The notes below the pieces were generated by a model. It did no database searches. It was not told the origin of the DNA and saw only the letters and a list, made by a program, of their open reading frames with translations. A stretch of 64,000 nucleotides of DNA from positions 124,001 through 188,000 of the forward strand of contig NZ_JAPHPW010000003.1 of assembly GCF_026241515.1 (NCBI RefSeq). The letters are read 5' to 3'. This document shows, piece by piece, positions 10,352-20,609 of the stretch. Numbering within the stretch: the first letter of the stretch is position 1; each line of letters begins with the position of its first letter. Source of the stretch: Vibrio sp. 14G-20. Its GTDB lineage: Bacteria; Pseudomonadota; Gammaproteobacteria; Enterobacterales; Vibrionaceae. A program made the position numbers and the translations under genes.

Positions 10352-10957
10352 ATGTCAGGCTCTAATCAGCAAGCGACTAAGCCATCACTGCTTCTCTATA
10401 TTCATGGGTTTAACAGTTCATCACGTTCTCACAAAGCGAATGTGATGGCGGATTACTGTGCGGAGCATCGTGCTGATATTAAAGTCGTTACCCCTCAACT
10501 GCCGAGTTTTCCTCAGCAAGCGGCACTTCACTTGCAGCAGCTGGTGGAGCAATATAAAGATCAATATCAGATCGCGTTAGTCGGTAGCTCGTTGGGTGGC
10601 TATCTTTCAACATGGCTGAATAGTCACTATGGTTTTAAAGCCGTGGTTGTAAACCCAGCAGTGAAGCCGTATGAGCTTCTTGCTGACTATTTAGGTGAAC
10701 AAGTAAACCCATACACAGATGAGCGATATGTACTGGAAACAAAACATATTGATGAACTGAAGGCGTTAGAGGTTTCGGCTCTCGCTAAGCCGAGCGACTT
10801 CTGGTTACTTCAGCAAACGGAAGACGAAGTTCTGGATTACCGACAAGCGGTAGAGAAGTACCAAGGTGCAACACAGACAGTAGAAGAGGGCGGGGATCAT
10901 AGTTTCATTGATTTTGAACGCTACCCACAACAAATCATCACCTTTCTAAACCTTTAA
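10352..10957 (+). CDS. yqiA: YqiA-type alpha/beta-hydrolase (esterase)
   Basis: A 201-residue cytoplasmic alpha/beta hydrolase of the YqiA/UPF0227 family. E. coli YqiA has esterase activity on short acyl esters; the natural substrate is unknown. Near the N-terminus is YIHGFNSS, which forms the oxyanion region. The nucleophile elbow GSSLGG puts the serine at about residue 80, and a late GGDHSF supplies the catalytic histidine. I chose the ATG at 10352, preceded by AAGGTGG, over the overlapping TTG at 10349. The place between cpdA and parE is conserved in enterobacteria and Vibrio. Confidence 0.9.
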   Translation: MSGSNQQATKPSLLLYIHGFNSSSRSHKANVMADYCAEHRADIKVVTPQLPSFPQQAALHLQQLVEQYKDQYQIALVGSSLGGYLSTWLNSHYGFKAVVVNPAVKPYELLADYLGEQVNPYTDERYVLETKHIDELKALEVSALAKPSDFWLLQQTEDEVLDYRQAVEKYQGATQTVEEGGDHSFIDFERYPQQIITFLNL

Positions 10958-11195
10958 CCTGTTTCACCAACAGAGTGATTTCTCTTGTTTGCCTGTTATT
11001 TCATCTATCAATGGTGAAATATCATAGTTTGATGTCTTAGTTTTTGAACTAGCTTGACATCATTACTCAGCTTCCAGACTATATTCCCCAATACTTCGCT
11101 CGTTCGCTCTACTATGACGGTTCATAGTAATGATTCTGCTTTAGTGAAACTAGAGCCAGCGAACTGACGCAAACTTTTTGAGTAAACTCCGTATT

Positions 11196-13076
11196 ATGAC
11201 TGAACAATATAATGCAAAAGACCTCGAGGTACTTGAAGGTCTCGATCCGGTGCGACACCGCCCGGGAATGTATACCGAGACAGAAAGACCCAACCACCTT
11301 GCCCAAGAAGTCATTGATAACTCGGTCGATGAAGCATTAGCGGGACACGCTAAGAAAATCAAAGTGGTACTTCATGCAGACCAATCGTTAGAAGTTACCG
11401 ATGACGGCCGTGGTATGCCGGTTGATATCCACCCTGAAAAAGGGATCTCGGGTGTTGAGCTGATTTTAACTAAGCTCCACTCTGGCGGTAAATTCTCAAA
11501 CAACAACTACAAATTTTCTGGTGGTTTGCACGGGGTAGGTATCTCGGTGGTAAACGCGCTGTCAAAACGTGTTGAAGTAACGGTTCGTCGTGATGGTCAA
11601 GTGCATGAGATCGCCCTTGAAGGTGGTCATGCTGTTACCGATCTGACAGTGACAGGGACTTGTGGTCACCGCAATACTGGTACTACGGTGCATTTCTGGC
11701 CTGACCCAAAATATTTCGATAGCTCTAAATTTTCGACACTTCGTCTTATCAACAACCTACGAGCAAAAGCGGTACTTTGCCCTGGTTTGGAAATTACCTT
11801 TGTCGATAAAGTGGGTGGTGAAGAACATAAATGGTTCTACGAAGACGGCCTAAAAGACTATCTAGCTGAGGGCGTAAAAGGTTACACCTTATTGCCTGAA
11901 GACCCGTATGTTGGTGAGTTCGTTGCTGAAACGGAAATGGCTAACTGGGCAATCATTTGGCAGCCAGAAGGCGGTGATATGATCACCGAGAGTTACGTGA
12001 ACTTAGTACCAACTAAACAAGGTGGTACACACGTAAACGGTCTTCGCCAAGGTCTGCTTGATGCGATGCGTGAGTTTTGTGAATTCCGTAACTTGCTGCC
12101 TCGTGGCGTTAAATTAACGGGTGATGACATCTTTGACCGTTGTTCTTACGTACTATCGGTGAAGATGCAAGATCCGCAGTTTGCTGGTCAAACAAAAGAG
12201 CGTCTATCTTCTCGTCAAACCGCTGCTTTTGTATCTGGTGTCGTAAAAGATGCCTTCAGTCTATGGTTGAATGAAAAACCTCAACTGGCAGAGCAATTGG
12301 CTGAAGCTTGTATTGCCAATGCTCACCGCCGTATGCGCGCGAGTAAGAAAGTTGTTCGTAAAAAGATCGCATCTGGCCCAGCACTGCCGGGTAAACTGAC
12401 GGATTGTTCGGTTCAAGATTTAAGCCGCACCGAAATCTTCTTCGTGGAAGGGGACTCGGCGGGTGGTTCTGCTAAACAAGCGCGTGATCGTGAGTTCCAA
12501 GCGGTTATGCCACTGCGTGGTAAGATCCTAAATACATGGGAAGTGTCAGCAGACCAAGTATTAGCTTCGCAAGAAGTGCACGACATCTCGGTAGCTCTGG
12601 GTATCGACCCGGACAACGATGACTTATCAGGCCTGCGTTACGGTAAGATCTGTATCCTTGCCGATGCGGACTCGGATGGTCTTCATATCGCGACGCTGTT
12701 ATGTGCACTGTTTACTCGCCACTTCCATGCATTGGTTGAAGCGGGTCATATCTATGTGGCAATGCCTCCTCTGTATCGTATCGATTGCGGTAAAGAAGTG
12801 TTCTACGCACTCGATGACGCAGAGAAAGATGGTGTGCTTGAGCGACTGTCGCAGAAAAAAGCCAAGATCAACGTGCAACGATTCAAAGGTCTGGGTGAAA
12901 TGAACCCACTTCAGTTGCGTGAAACCACTATGGATCCAAACACTCGTCGTCTTGTTCAATTAACGATTGATGACAACGAAGCAACCAACGAGATGATGGA
13001 CATGCTGCTTGGTAAGAAACGTGCAGATGATCGCCGTACATGGCTACAGACTAACGGTGATATGGCCGAGGTATAA
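11196..13076 (+). CDS. parE: DNA topoisomerase IV subunit B
   Basis: The ATPase subunit of topoisomerase IV, which with ParC decatenates daughter chromosomes. From the ATG at 11196 the protein has 626 residues, the expected length; an in-frame TTG at 11178 would add six. The GHKL ATP-binding motifs are present (VIDNSVDEALAG and DDGRGMP near the N-terminus, GGLHGVG further on). The TOPRIM domain has EGDSAGGSAKQ and PLRGKILN. The Shine-Dalgarno sequence is poor. The 238-bp gap before it has a short hairpin (11110-11129) and a TTGACA hexamer at 11054, but no convincing -10 at normal spacing. parC follows after 3 bp, so the two are cotranscribed. Confidence 0.97.
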   Translation: MTEQYNAKDLEVLEGLDPVRHRPGMYTETERPNHLAQEVIDNSVDEALAGHAKKIKVVLHADQSLEVTDDGRGMPVDIHPEKGISGVELILTKLHSGGKFSNNNYKFSGGLHGVGISVVNALSKRVEVTVRRDGQVHEIALEGGHAVTDLTVTGTCGHRNTGTTVHFWPDPKYFDSSKFSTLRLINNLRAKAVLCPGLEITFVDKVGGEEHKWFYEDGLKDYLAEGVKGYTLLPEDPYVGEFVAETEMANWAIIWQPEGGDMITESYVNLVPTKQGGTHVNGLRQGLLDAMREFCEFRNLLPRGVKLTGDDIFDRCSYVLSVKMQDPQFAGQTKERLSSRQTAAFVSGVVKDAFSLWLNEKPQLAEQLAEACIANAHRRMRASKKVVRKKIASGPALPGKLTDCSVQDLSRTEIFFVEGDSAGGSAKQARDREFQAVMPLRGKILNTWEVSADQVLASQEVHDISVALGIDPDNDDLSGLRYGKICILADADSDGLHIATLLCALFTRHFHALVEAGHIYVAMPPLYRIDCGKEVFYALDDAEKDGVLERLSQKKAKINVQRFKGLGEMNPLQLRETTMDPNTRRLVQLTIDDNEATNEMMDMLLGKKRADDRRTWLQTNGDMAEV

Positions 13077-13079
13077 TGG

Positions 13080-15338
13080 ATGTCTAACGAAATTACATAT
13101 GATGGCGTTGAACAGCTGCCAATGCGCAAGTTCACCGAAGATGCCTACTTAAATTACTCAATGTACGTGATTATGGATCGTGCATTGCCGTATATCGGTG
13201 ATGGCTTGAAGCCAGTACAGCGTCGTATTATCTACGCGATGTCTGAGCTAGGCTTATCGGCTGCATCGAAATACAAAAAATCAGCACGTACCGTTGGTGA
13301 TGTATTAGGTAAGTATCACCCACACGGTGACTCTGCTTGTTACGAAGCGATGGTATTGATGGCGCAGCCTTTCTCTTACCGCTACCCATTGGTCGATGGT
13401 CAAGGTAACTGGGGTGCTCCAGATGACCCGAAATCGTTCGCTGCGATGCGTTATACCGAAGCGAAATTATCTAAGTTTGCTGAGGTTCTTCTAGGTGAAC
13501 TAGGTCAAGGCACTGTTGACTGGCAACCAAACTTTGATGGCACGATGAAAGAACCTCAAATGTTGCCTGCTCGCCTGCCTCATATCCTGCTTAACGGTAT
13601 CACTGGTATCGCGGTAGGTATGGCGACCGACATCCCGCCTCACAATGTACGTGAAGTGGCGAACGCAGCGATTCATTTGATTGACACGCCGAAAGCTGAA
13701 CTTCCTGATGTGATGGGTTTCATTCAAGGCCCTGATTACCCGACGGAAGCTGAGATTATCTCTCCAAAATCGGATATCGAAAAGATCTATCGTACTGGAC
13801 GTGGCAGCATCAAGATGCGCGCAGTTTGGCATAAGGAAGGCTCTGATATTGTTATCACAGCTTTACCTCATCAAGTGTCAGGTGCGAAGCTACTTGAGCA
13901 AATCGCTAACCAAATGCGTGCTAAAAAGCTACCAATGGTTGACGACTTGCGTGATGAATCTGATCACGAGAACCCAACACGTATCGTCGTGGTTCCTCGT
14001 TCAAATCGTATCGACTGTGATCAATTGATGAGTCATCTGTTTGCTTCGACGGATCTAGAGAAGAACTTCCGCGTTAACTTGAACATGATTGGTTTAGACA
14101 ATCGTCCTCAAGTGAAAGGCTTAGTTCAAATCCTGAAAGAGTGGATTGAGTTCCGTCGCACAACGGTTCGCCGTCGCTTGCAGTACCGTTTAGATAAAGT
14201 ACTGGCACGCTTGCACATCCTAGAAGGTTTGCTTGCAGCTTATCTTAATATCGATGAAGTGATTGAGATCATTCGTACAGAAGACGAACCATGTCCTGTC
14301 CTAATGAGCCGTTTCAACATTTCTGAAATTCAAGCCAATGCGATTCTTGATATTAAACTTCGTAACTTAGCTAAGTTAGAAGAATTTAAAATCCGAGCAG
14401 AGCAAGAAGAACTTGAAGCTGAACGTGAAAAGCTTGAAAAGCTACTCGGTTCAGAGCGTCGCTTGAATACGCTGATCAAAAAAGAAATCCAAGCCGATGC
14501 GGATAAATACGGCGATGATCGTCGTTCACCTTTGATTGAACGTGCTGAAGCGAAAGCGCTAACAGAGCGCGACCTAGTACCAAGCGAGCCAATCACGGTT
14601 GTGTTGTCTGAGAAAGGTTGGATTCGTCATGCCAAAGGGCATGAGGTTGATGCTGAAGGCTTGAACTACAAATCAGGTGATAAATTCTTAGCGAGTGCTA
14701 AGGGTAAGAGTAATCAGCAAGCGGTGTTCCTCGGCAGTGATGGTCGAAGCTACTCCCTTGAATCTCATTCATTACCATCGGCGCGAAGCCAAGGTGAGCC
14801 AATTACAGGCCGCTTGAACGTCAGCCCTGGAACTTCTATTCGCCAAGTGGTGATGGGAGAGAATGAACAATTATGGTTAGTCGGTTCTGACGCGGGCTAT
14901 GGCTTTGTTTGTAAGGGTAGCGATCTACTGTCTAAGAACAAGAGTGGTAAAGCGTTGGTTAACTTGCCACAAGCTTCTGAAGTGATGATGCCAAGCCCTA
15001 TTGCTGACTTGGACACTAACCAGATTTTGGCGATTACTAACCAAGGTCGTATGTTGTTGTTCCCGATTAAAGACCTACCTCAGTTGAGCAAAGGTAAGGG
15101 TAACAAGATTATTAATATCCCTTCTGCGAAAGCAAAAGAGCGTGAAGAGTTTGTTTCGCATCTAATGGCTATCCCTGAAAATGCAACACTGACGATCTAT
15201 GCAGGTAAACGCAAACTTGGCTTGAAACCATCGGATCTTGAAAACTTCCGTGGTGAACGTGGTCGTCGTGGCGGGTTACTGCCGAGAGGACTACAGCGAG
15301 TGACGCGCATCGATATCGATGAACCAAGCGAATCGTAG
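13080..15338 (+). CDS. parC: DNA topoisomerase IV subunit A
   Basis: The DNA-cleaving subunit of topoisomerase IV, 752 residues. The winged-helix cleavage domain carries the catalytic tyrosine in the RYTE motif at residue 125. The quinolone-resistance-determining region reads [10 protein letters not shown] with Ser85 and Glu89, the residues corresponding to E. coli Ser80 and Glu84, so no classical ParC resistance substitution is present. A long coiled-coil arm around 430-490 precedes a beta-pinwheel C-terminal domain. The start is 3 bp after parE, consistent with equal subunit synthesis. A terminator follows at 15368-15395. Confidence 0.97.
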   Translation: MSNEITYDGVEQLPMRKFTEDAYLNYSMYVIMDRALPYIGDGLKPVQRRIIYAMSELGLSAASKYKKSARTVGDVLGKYHPHGDSACYEAMVLMAQPFSYRYPLVDGQGNWGAPDDPKSFAAMRYTEAKLSKFAEVLLGELGQGTVDWQPNFDGTMKEPQMLPARLPHILLNGITGIAVGMATDIPPHNVREVANAAIHLIDTPKAELPDVMGFIQGPDYPTEAEIISPKSDIEKIYRTGRGSIKMRAVWHKEGSDIVITALPHQVSGAKLLEQIANQMRAKKLPMVDDLRDESDHENPTRIVVVPRSNRIDCDQLMSHLFASTDLEKNFRVNLNMIGLDNRPQVKGLVQILKEWIEFRRTTVRRRLQYRLDKVLARLHILEGLLAAYLNIDEVIEIIRTEDEPCPVLMSRFNISEIQANAILDIKLRNLAKLEEFKIRAEQEELEAEREKLEKLLGSERRLNTLIKKEIQADADKYGDDRRSPLIERAEAKALTERDLVPSEPITVVLSEKGWIRHAKGHEVDAEGLNYKSGDKFLASAKGKSNQQAVFLGSDGRSYSLESHSLPSARSQGEPITGRLNVSPGTSIRQVVMGENEQLWLVGSDAGYGFVCKGSDLLSKNKSGKALVNLPQASEVMMPSPIADLDTNQILAITNQGRMLLFPIKDLPQLSKGKGNKIINIPSAKAKEREEFVSHLMAIPENATLTIYAGKRKLGLKPSDLENFRGERGRRGGLLPRGLQRVTRIDIDEPSES

Positions 15339-15367
15339 AGATACTTGATACAATCTTTAGATAAAAG

Positions 15368-15395
15368 AAAACCCAGCCTATGAGCTGGGTTTTTT
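15368..15395 (+). terminator. Terminator after parC
   Basis: A 10-bp stem AAAACCCAGC/GCTGGGTTTT with a 6-nt loop and a T run. The A-rich left arm may also stop degS transcripts arriving from the other strand. Confidence 0.92.
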
Positions 15396-15440
15396 GTACT
15401 TGTGTATTAGCAGCTTGAATCACTGCTTACAGAGTTTGCT

Positions 15441-16505
15441 CTACAGGCGAGTATCTTCGGCGATGGTCACCTTTAAGGTTTTGCTTTCACCTTGGCGCAA
15501 TATACCTACATCGATAACAGTACCCGGTCGCAGGTCAGTAACGATGTCCATTACGCTTTGTCGACCGTTAATTTGGGTGTTGTTGATGCTGACAATGATG
15601 TCTTGTGCTTCAAAGCCTGCATCCGCAGCAGGGCCGTTCGGATCTATTCCTAGTACAACAATACCACCGATGTTTTTATTGCCAAGCAAGCGTGACGTCA
15701 CCGAGTTGATGTCTTGTCCGTCGATACCAATATAGCCACGAATTACACGACCATCGGCGATGATCTTCTCCATGATTTTATTTGCAAGCGGATAGGGGAT
15801 AGCAAATGAGATCCCATAGGTTTCCATGTCGGTAGCTTGTTGGAAAGAAGCTGTATTAATGCCGACTAGTTCGCCTTGTGAGTTGACGAGTGCACCACCA
15901 GAGTTACCTTCATTGATTGCCGCATCTGTTTGGATAAAGGCTTGATGACCATCGGCACTGATTGAAGACCGACCGGTTGCCGAAATAATACCAAAGGTCG
16001 TCGTTTGGCCTAGATTGTATGGGTTACCGATAGCCAGTACTACATCACCTACGTTTGCTTTGTAATCTTGGTTCAGTGGAATTACAGGTAAGTTGTCACC
16101 ACTGACTCTGAGTATTGCTATATCGGTACGCTTGTCTGAACCGACAAGCTGCGCTGCAGCTACTCGTCCGTCTTGAAGTGCCACTACGATTTGGTCAGCC
16201 TGGGCTACAACGTGGAAGTTGGTAATGATGTAGCCTTTTTCGCTGACAATGACTCCTGACCCCAAGCCTTGAGTCAGCAGCTTGTTGCGATCGCTTTCTG
16301 CGTATTTACGGCTATAGATATTCACCACAGCAGGTGCTGCTCGCCGTACCGCTGGGTTAAATGAAATTTGAAGAGAGCCAATATTATCGACTTTAGGGCT
16401 AGTGACGTCTGAAACAATGCCTGATCTTAGGCTCGGAAATGCGAGAAGAATAAGCGCCGCTGAAACAAGTCCAAGGGAAATAGAACGAAGTAGAAAGGAC
16501 AGCAT
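15441..16505 (-). CDS. degS: Site-1 intramembrane-pathway serine protease DegS
   Basis: Inner-membrane-anchored periplasmic protease that senses misfolded outer-membrane proteins and cuts RseA, starting the sigma-E response. The protein has 354 residues. One N-terminal membrane anchor spans about 5-27 and is not followed by a cleavage site. The trypsin-like domain has the triad His98 (NFHVV), Asp128 (DIAIL) and Ser202 (NEGNSGGA). There is one PDZ domain at about 260-345, the arrangement that separates DegS from DegQ. AGAGGGA precedes the ATG. It is downstream of degQ on the same strand but separated by a strong terminator (16597-16639), so it probably has its own promoter. Confidence 0.96.
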   Translation of the reverse strand: MLSFLLRSISLGLVSAALILLAFPSLRSGIVSDVTSPKVDNIGSLQISFNPAVRRAAPAVVNIYSRKYAESDRNKLLTQGLGSGVIVSEKGYIITNFHVVAQADQIVVALQDGRVAAAQLVGSDKRTDIAILRVSGDNLPVIPLNQDYKANVGDVVLAIGNPYNLGQTTTFGIISATGRSSISADGHQAFIQTDAAINEGNSGGALVNSQGELVGINTASFQQATDMETYGISFAIPYPLANKIMEKIIADGRVIRGYIGIDGQDINSVTSRLLGNKNIGGIVVLGIDPNGPAADAGFEAQDIIVSINNTQINGRQSVMDIVTDLRPGTVIDVGILRQGESKTLKVTIAEDTRL

Positions 16506-16589
16506 GTTTCCCTCTTCAGCAAGTAAGGTGAGGGGTCATCTGTGAATGACCAGTTAATTACTAGTGAAGCATAGCATTTTGATTCATCT

Positions 16590-16639
16590 AAAGAAAAGGG
16601 AGACTGAGTAAGTTTAAAGCAAACTTACTCAGTCTCCCT
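16590..16639 (-). terminator. Terminator between degQ and degS
   Basis: A perfect 19-bp stem (16597-16615 with 16621-16639) around a 5-nt loop, followed on the minus strand by a T-rich tail. It lies 20 bp after the degQ stop codon. Confidence 0.92.
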
Positions 16640-16659
16640 GTTATTACGCTGACGTATGA

Positions 16660-18015
16660 CTATCGAATAACGAGGTAGATAGTCCTGTCGCCGCGTTGGA
16701 TATTTAGCGCCAATACGCCCGGTTGTTTCTCAAGAATCTCTCTAAATTCAGCAAGGTTCTTAACGGTTTGGCGATTTACGCCAATAATGATGTCATCTTG
16801 CATAAGTTGATAGGCTTCGGCTGGTGAGCCTTGAGCAACACTCGATACCTTGACGCCCGTTGCAGAATCACTTTCAGTTGTGTTGGTTAATTCAGCTCCG
16901 GCTAGCCCTTCATGGAGCTTCTCAGCCTGTGTTTTGTTATTTGTGGATTCACCAAGCGTTACATCAAAGGTTTTGCTATTGCCGTCACGAACCACGCCCA
17001 GTTCAATTTGTTTACCTGCGCCGAGTGTCGCGACCTTAGCTCTTAATTCACTAAAGGTATCAATACGTTTGCCATTAATTGAGACAATAATATCGCCCGC
17101 TTTCAGTCCTGCTTTATCTGCTGCACTGTCAGGGACTATTTGGCTAACAAAGGCACCCTTACTTGATTCATAACCGAGTGCTTCTGCCAATTCAGAGGTC
17201 ACTTCTCCCCCTTGAACGCCAAGCATGCCACGTTTTACTTCACCGAAATCGAGAATTTGTTCTGTCAGGTTTGTCATCATATTAGAAGGGATTGCAAAGC
17301 CGATACCGACATTACCTCCGTTGGGGCCAAGGATGGCAGTGTTGATACCAATCAGTTCACCATTGAGGTTAACTAGCGCGCCGCCAGAGTTGCCGCTGTT
17401 GATAGCTGCATCGGTTTGAATAAAGTTTTCAAAGTTCTCTTGGTTTAGTCCACTACGGCCGAGCGCAGAAACGATACCTGAAGTGACGGTTTGGCCAAGC
17501 CCAAACGGGTTACCGATCGCAACGCTAAAATCACCAACTCTTAGTTTGTCTGAGTCTGCGACTTTTATCTGGGTAAGGTTCTTGGCTTTTTCTAATTTAA
17601 GCAGTGCGATATCAGACATCTGGTCACCGCCGATAAGCTCAGCATCGTACTCTCGACCATCATGCAGTTTTACTTTGATATCGTCCGCGCCATTGATTAC
17701 ATGGTAATTGGTCACGATATGGCCTTTCTTAGCGTCAATGATGACACCTGAGCCTAGCCCGCGGAATGGACGCTCTCGTGTTTGTTCTGGACCAAAAAAG
17801 AATTGAAATTGTTCAGGGATTTGCTGACGTTGTACCTGTTTGCCTTCTACGGCAATACTAACCACAGCGGGGGTCACTTGTTCAAGCATAGGAGCAAGGC
17901 TTGGTAATTGTTCATTACCCACACTTAATGGCAGTGCGGCAGTTGCTTGAATGGGGGTGATGATTGAACTTAAGCTTAAAGTCAGTACTGATAAAGCAAG
18001 CAAAGGTTTTTTCAT
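16660..18015 (-). CDS. degQ: Periplasmic serine endoprotease DegQ (Do family)
   Basis: A secreted chaperone-protease that degrades or holds misfolded periplasmic proteins. About 451 residues with a signal peptide ending near ATAA (residue 27). The catalytic triad, numbered from the upstream ATG at 18018, is His106 (NYHVI), Asp136 (DIALL) and Ser211 (NSGNSGGA). Two PDZ domains follow, at about 270-345 and 375-450, which makes this DegP/DegQ-type and not DegS. The gene has two adjacent ATGs; I prefer the one at 18015 because AGAGGAG is then at better spacing. The place between zapG and degS matches E. coli degQ, hence the symbol. The interval to zapG may hold a promoter, but none is obvious. 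Confidence 0.94.
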   Translation of the reverse strand: MKKPLLALSVLTLSLSSIITPIQATAALPLSVGNEQLPSLAPMLEQVTPAVVSIAVEGKQVQRQQIPEQFQFFFGPEQTRERPFRGLGSGVIIDAKKGHIVTNYHVINGADDIKVKLHDGREYDAELIGGDQMSDIALLKLEKAKNLTQIKVADSDKLRVGDFSVAIGNPFGLGQTVTSGIVSALGRSGLNQENFENFIQTDAAINSGNSGGALVNLNGELIGINTAILGPNGGNVGIGFAIPSNMMTNLTEQILDFGEVKRGMLGVQGGEVTSELAEALGYESSKGAFVSQIVPDSAADKAGLKAGDIIVSINGKRIDTFSELRAKVATLGAGKQIELGVVRDGNSKTFDVTLGESTNNKTQAEKLHEGLAGAELTNTTESDSATGVKVSSVAQGSPAEAYQLMQDDIIIGVNRQTVKNLAEFREILEKQPGVLALNIQRGDRTIYLVIR

Positions 18016-18141
18016 CATAAACTCCTCTCTAGTTAAGGTCTTAATCCTCTTATACGTTTAATAAGTATGAGAAGTTTCAAATGACCTGAGTGAAAGTTAT
18101 GACTCAAAAACCTTTGTAAAGTTCACAGAAGTGTTAAATGT

Positions 18142-18597
18142 TTACGATGCTTTTGCTGTTACAACATCGGGAGCATCCATGATTTCTTTCTTCTGCTCTG
18201 TAAATAAACCAGTTGCGCCATTAGCGTAATCTTTCGGTTGTTCCTCAAGTGTAGCCTCTTTTACTGAAGGCTTCTCTTGTGGCTTGTCCGAATGGGCAGC
18301 GGCTGTTTTCACAAATGGGTTATCTTGCTCTGGCAGGTTAGGAATCAGCTCTGAGCTTGTTTTTTCCATGTGTTGGTACAGTTTTGTGTAGTCTTTACCT
18401 AAGGTGTCCAACATTTCTGCTGATTTCGCAAAGTGATCAGCCAGCTCTTGTCGCTGCTGCTCAAGGGCAAACTTTGCGCTATCTAATTCTTTCTGTACGT
18501 TCTTTTGTTTTTTGTATTCAGGTGTCATGAGACGAGAAATAGCGACCCCTAAAATAACTCCGACTAGTAAACCGGCAACGGCATACATCCAAGGCAT
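18142..18597 (-). CDS. zapG: Cell division/envelope protein ZapG (DUF1043, YhcB)
   Basis: A 151-residue inner-membrane protein of the YhcB/ZapG family, linked in E. coli to divisome function and coordination of envelope growth. The only membrane segment is N-terminal (about 3-23) and glycine-rich. A coiled coil follows (about 30-85), rich in Lys, Glu and Gln, and the acidic, Pro/Lys-rich tail looks disordered. Its divergent arrangement with zapE and its position next to degQ are the same as in E. coli, which supports the assignment beyond the weakly conserved sequence. Confidence 0.88.
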   Translation of the reverse strand: MPWMYAVAGLLVGVILGVAISRLMTPEYKKQKNVQKELDSAKFALEQQRQELADHFAKSAEMLDTLGKDYTKLYQHMEKTSSELIPNLPEQDNPFVKTAAAHSDKPQEKPSVKEATLEEQPKDYANGATGLFTEQKKEIMDAPDVVTAKAS

Positions 18598-18816
18598 AAC
18601 AGCTCCTTATTATTGTTTTTTAACATGTTTGTTACTGCTTAGTTACACGTGATACGGCTCCATGGTACTATGAGAAAGCCGCAGTATAAAGAGAAATGCG
18701 TGTGCGCTAGTTAGCAGTTTGATGCTGTATTATTCACCACATCACGTTATTCCTCGTACTGTTTGGGCTCATTTTTAGTTGTTGTCTGATATTGCTTTCA
18801 TTGTGGAAATGTCGTC

Positions 18817-19920
18817 ATGAATCCCATTAAAAAATACGAACAAGATATAAAAGAACATGGATTTCAAAGAGATCCAGCACAAGAGCAAGCCGTTAAATCT
18901 TTAGATGAACTCTTTTATCAATTCCAAGATTACATGAATACGCCCATTCCTCAACTGACTCGCTTCCAGAAATTATTGGGCAAAAAGCCAGAATTGCCAC
19001 AGCCACCAAAAGGTCTCTATTTCTGGGGTGGCGTAGGGCGAGGAAAAACGTACCTAATGGATACGTTCTATGATGCCTTACCGACCACTAAAAAAATGCG
19101 TGTTCACTTTCACCGTTTTATGTATCGAGTTCATGATGAGCTAAAGGCGCTAGGTAATGTGAGTGATCCATTGCCTTTAGTCGCAGACAAGTTGAAGGAA
19201 GAAGCGGATATTATCTGTTTCGATGAATTCTTTGTTTCAGACATCACCGATGCGATGATCCTAGGAACCTTGTTCCAAGAGTTATTCGCTCGAAACGTTA
19301 TCTTGGTTGCGACCTCTAATATTCCACCTGCGGATCTGTATCGCAACGGGTTACAGCGAGCGCGTTTCTTACCGGCTATTAAGCTCATTCAAGACAACTG
19401 TCATATCCTTAATGTCGATAGTGGCATTGATTATCGTCTACGTACCTTAGAACAGGCTGAGATTTACCATTACCCGCTAGATAGCCAAGCGAATATCAAT
19501 CTCGAAAAGTATTACGCTCAGCTGGTTGGCGAAGATAAAGAGAAGCTTAAGCAGATAGAGGTTAATCACCGTCAATTAGATGTAGTCGAAGCGAGTGATG
19601 GCGTACTGCATGGTACCTTTGCTCAGCTCTGTCAGTCGGCTCGTAGCCAGAACGACTATATTGAGCTGTCTCGGGTTTATCACACAGTTCTATTGGCGGA
19701 TGTGTTGCAAATGGGCGCGACTTCAGATGACGCTGCGAGGCGCTTCATTGCGTTAGTTGATGAGTTCTACGAGCGTAATGTGAAGCTGATTATTTCAGCG
19801 GAAGTGGAGCTAGAAAAGCTATACACCCATGGTCAGCTAGAGTTTGAATTTAAACGTTGTCAGTCGCGTTTAATTGAAATGCAGAGCCATGAATATTTGG
19901 CAAAAGAACACTTAAGTTAG
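18817..19920 (+). CDS. zapE: Cell division ATPase ZapE (AFG1 family)
   Basis: AAA+-like ATPase that in E. coli joins the Z ring late in division and destabilises FtsZ polymers. The protein has 367 residues. The Walker A motif GGVGRGKT is at about 71-78 and the Walker B segment IICFDEFFV near 130-140. A sensor-like ATSN motif follows near 170. The AFG1 family is typically 370-400 residues, so the gene is complete. It diverges from zapG across a 219-bp gap in which I see no strong promoter. The downstream rplM operon has its own promoter. Confidence 0.94.
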   Translation: MNPIKKYEQDIKEHGFQRDPAQEQAVKSLDELFYQFQDYMNTPIPQLTRFQKLLGKKPELPQPPKGLYFWGGVGRGKTYLMDTFYDALPTTKKMRVHFHRFMYRVHDELKALGNVSDPLPLVADKLKEEADIICFDEFFVSDITDAMILGTLFQELFARNVILVATSNIPPADLYRNGLQRARFLPAIKLIQDNCHILNVDSGIDYRLRTLEQAEIYHYPLDSQANINLEKYYAQLVGEDKEKLKQIEVNHRQLDVVEASDGVLHGTFAQLCQSARSQNDYIELSRVYHTVLLADVLQMGATSDDAARRFIALVDEFYERNVKLIISAEVELEKLYTHGQLEFEFKRCQSRLIEMQSHEYLAKEHLS

Positions 19921-20002
19921 CTTTGATTATCTCGAATAAGAAATAGAATTAAAAAAATCGTGATTTTGTTCAAAAAGAGGTGATTTTTTCTTCGCTCTTC
20001 TC

Positions 20003-20008
20003 TATAAT
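20003..20008 (+). promoter_or_regulatory. Promoter -10 element of the rplM-rpsI operon
   Basis: A perfect TATAAT with a GC-rich stretch after it, typical of stringently controlled ribosomal promoters. No good -35 hexamer is at 16-18 bp, so this rests on the -10 box and the location. Confidence 0.5.
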
Positions 20009-20059
20009 CCTGCGACCTACCGTTACTGCGGGCCTCTAGCGATGAGTAAAATCACGTTA

Positions 20060-20135
20060 TGCCAAGAGTTTTCCAACACTCGAAGGGGTGATGAATGGTA
20101 ACTCTTAGACAGTGGGAATACGCGAGTATTCCTTA
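20060..20135 (+). promoter_or_regulatory. Structured 5' leader of rplM (probable L13 autoregulatory leader)
   Basis: Two helices lie in the leader: an outer stem AAGAGTT (20064-20070) with AACTCTT (20100-20106) that encloses an inner CACT/GGTG pairing, and a second hairpin GGAATAC-GCGA-GTATTCC (20115-20132). In E. coli, L13 represses its own operon by binding the rplM leader. The position and two-stem layout fit such a leader, but the binding is inferred. Confidence 0.6.
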
Positions 20136-20167
20136 AGTGTAAATTTTTTAAATAGGTAATTATTAGC

Positions 20168-20596
20168 ATGAAAACTTTCGTTGCTAAACCAGAAACTGTA
20201 AAACGCGACTGGTATGTTGTAGACGCTGAAGGCAAAACTCTTGGCCGTCTAGCAAGTGAAATCGCTTCTCGCCTACGCGGCAAGCACAAAGCAGAATACA
20301 CTCCTCACGTAGACACTGGTGATTACATCATCGTTGTTAACGCTGAGAAAGTTGCTGTAACTGGTAACAAAGCTAAGGGTAAGGTTTACTACCGTCACTC
20401 TGAGTTCCCAGGTGGTCTTAAAACTATCACTTTTGAAAAGCTAATTGCTAAGAAACCAGAAATGGTTCTAGAACTAGCAGTTAAAGGTATGCTTCCACGT
20501 GGTCCTCTAGGCCGCGCGATGTACCGTAAGCTTAAAGTGTACGCTGGTACTGAGCACAACCATGTTGCTCAACAGCCACAAGTACTAGACATCTAA
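20168..20596 (+). CDS. rplM: 50S ribosomal protein L13
   Basis: A core protein of the large ribosomal subunit that binds 23S rRNA early in assembly. 142 residues, the normal bacterial length. The N-terminus [20 protein letters not shown] and the LPRGPLGR motif near residues 110-120 are family signatures. Codon use is strongly biased to the preferred set, as expected for a highly expressed gene. rpsI starts 13 bp after the stop, and the two form the usual L13-S9 operon. Confidence 0.98.
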   Translation: MKTFVAKPETVKRDWYVVDAEGKTLGRLASEIASRLRGKHKAEYTPHVDTGDYIIVVNAEKVAVTGNKAKGKVYYRHSEFPGGLKTITFEKLIAKKPEMVLELAVKGMLPRGPLGRAMYRKLKVYAGTEHNHVAQQPQVLDI

Positions 20597-20609
20597 GGGG
20601 ATTATGAAA

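Noticed and set aside
11041..11090. parE promoter from TTGACA (11054) and TATATT (11080)
   Set aside because: The spacer would be 20 bp, too long for a normal sigma-70 promoter, so it is not listed as a feature.
15441..18015. degS and degQ as a recent duplication
   Set aside because: They are distinct long-standing paralogues with different domain layouts (one versus two PDZ domains), adjacent in many gammaproteobacteria.
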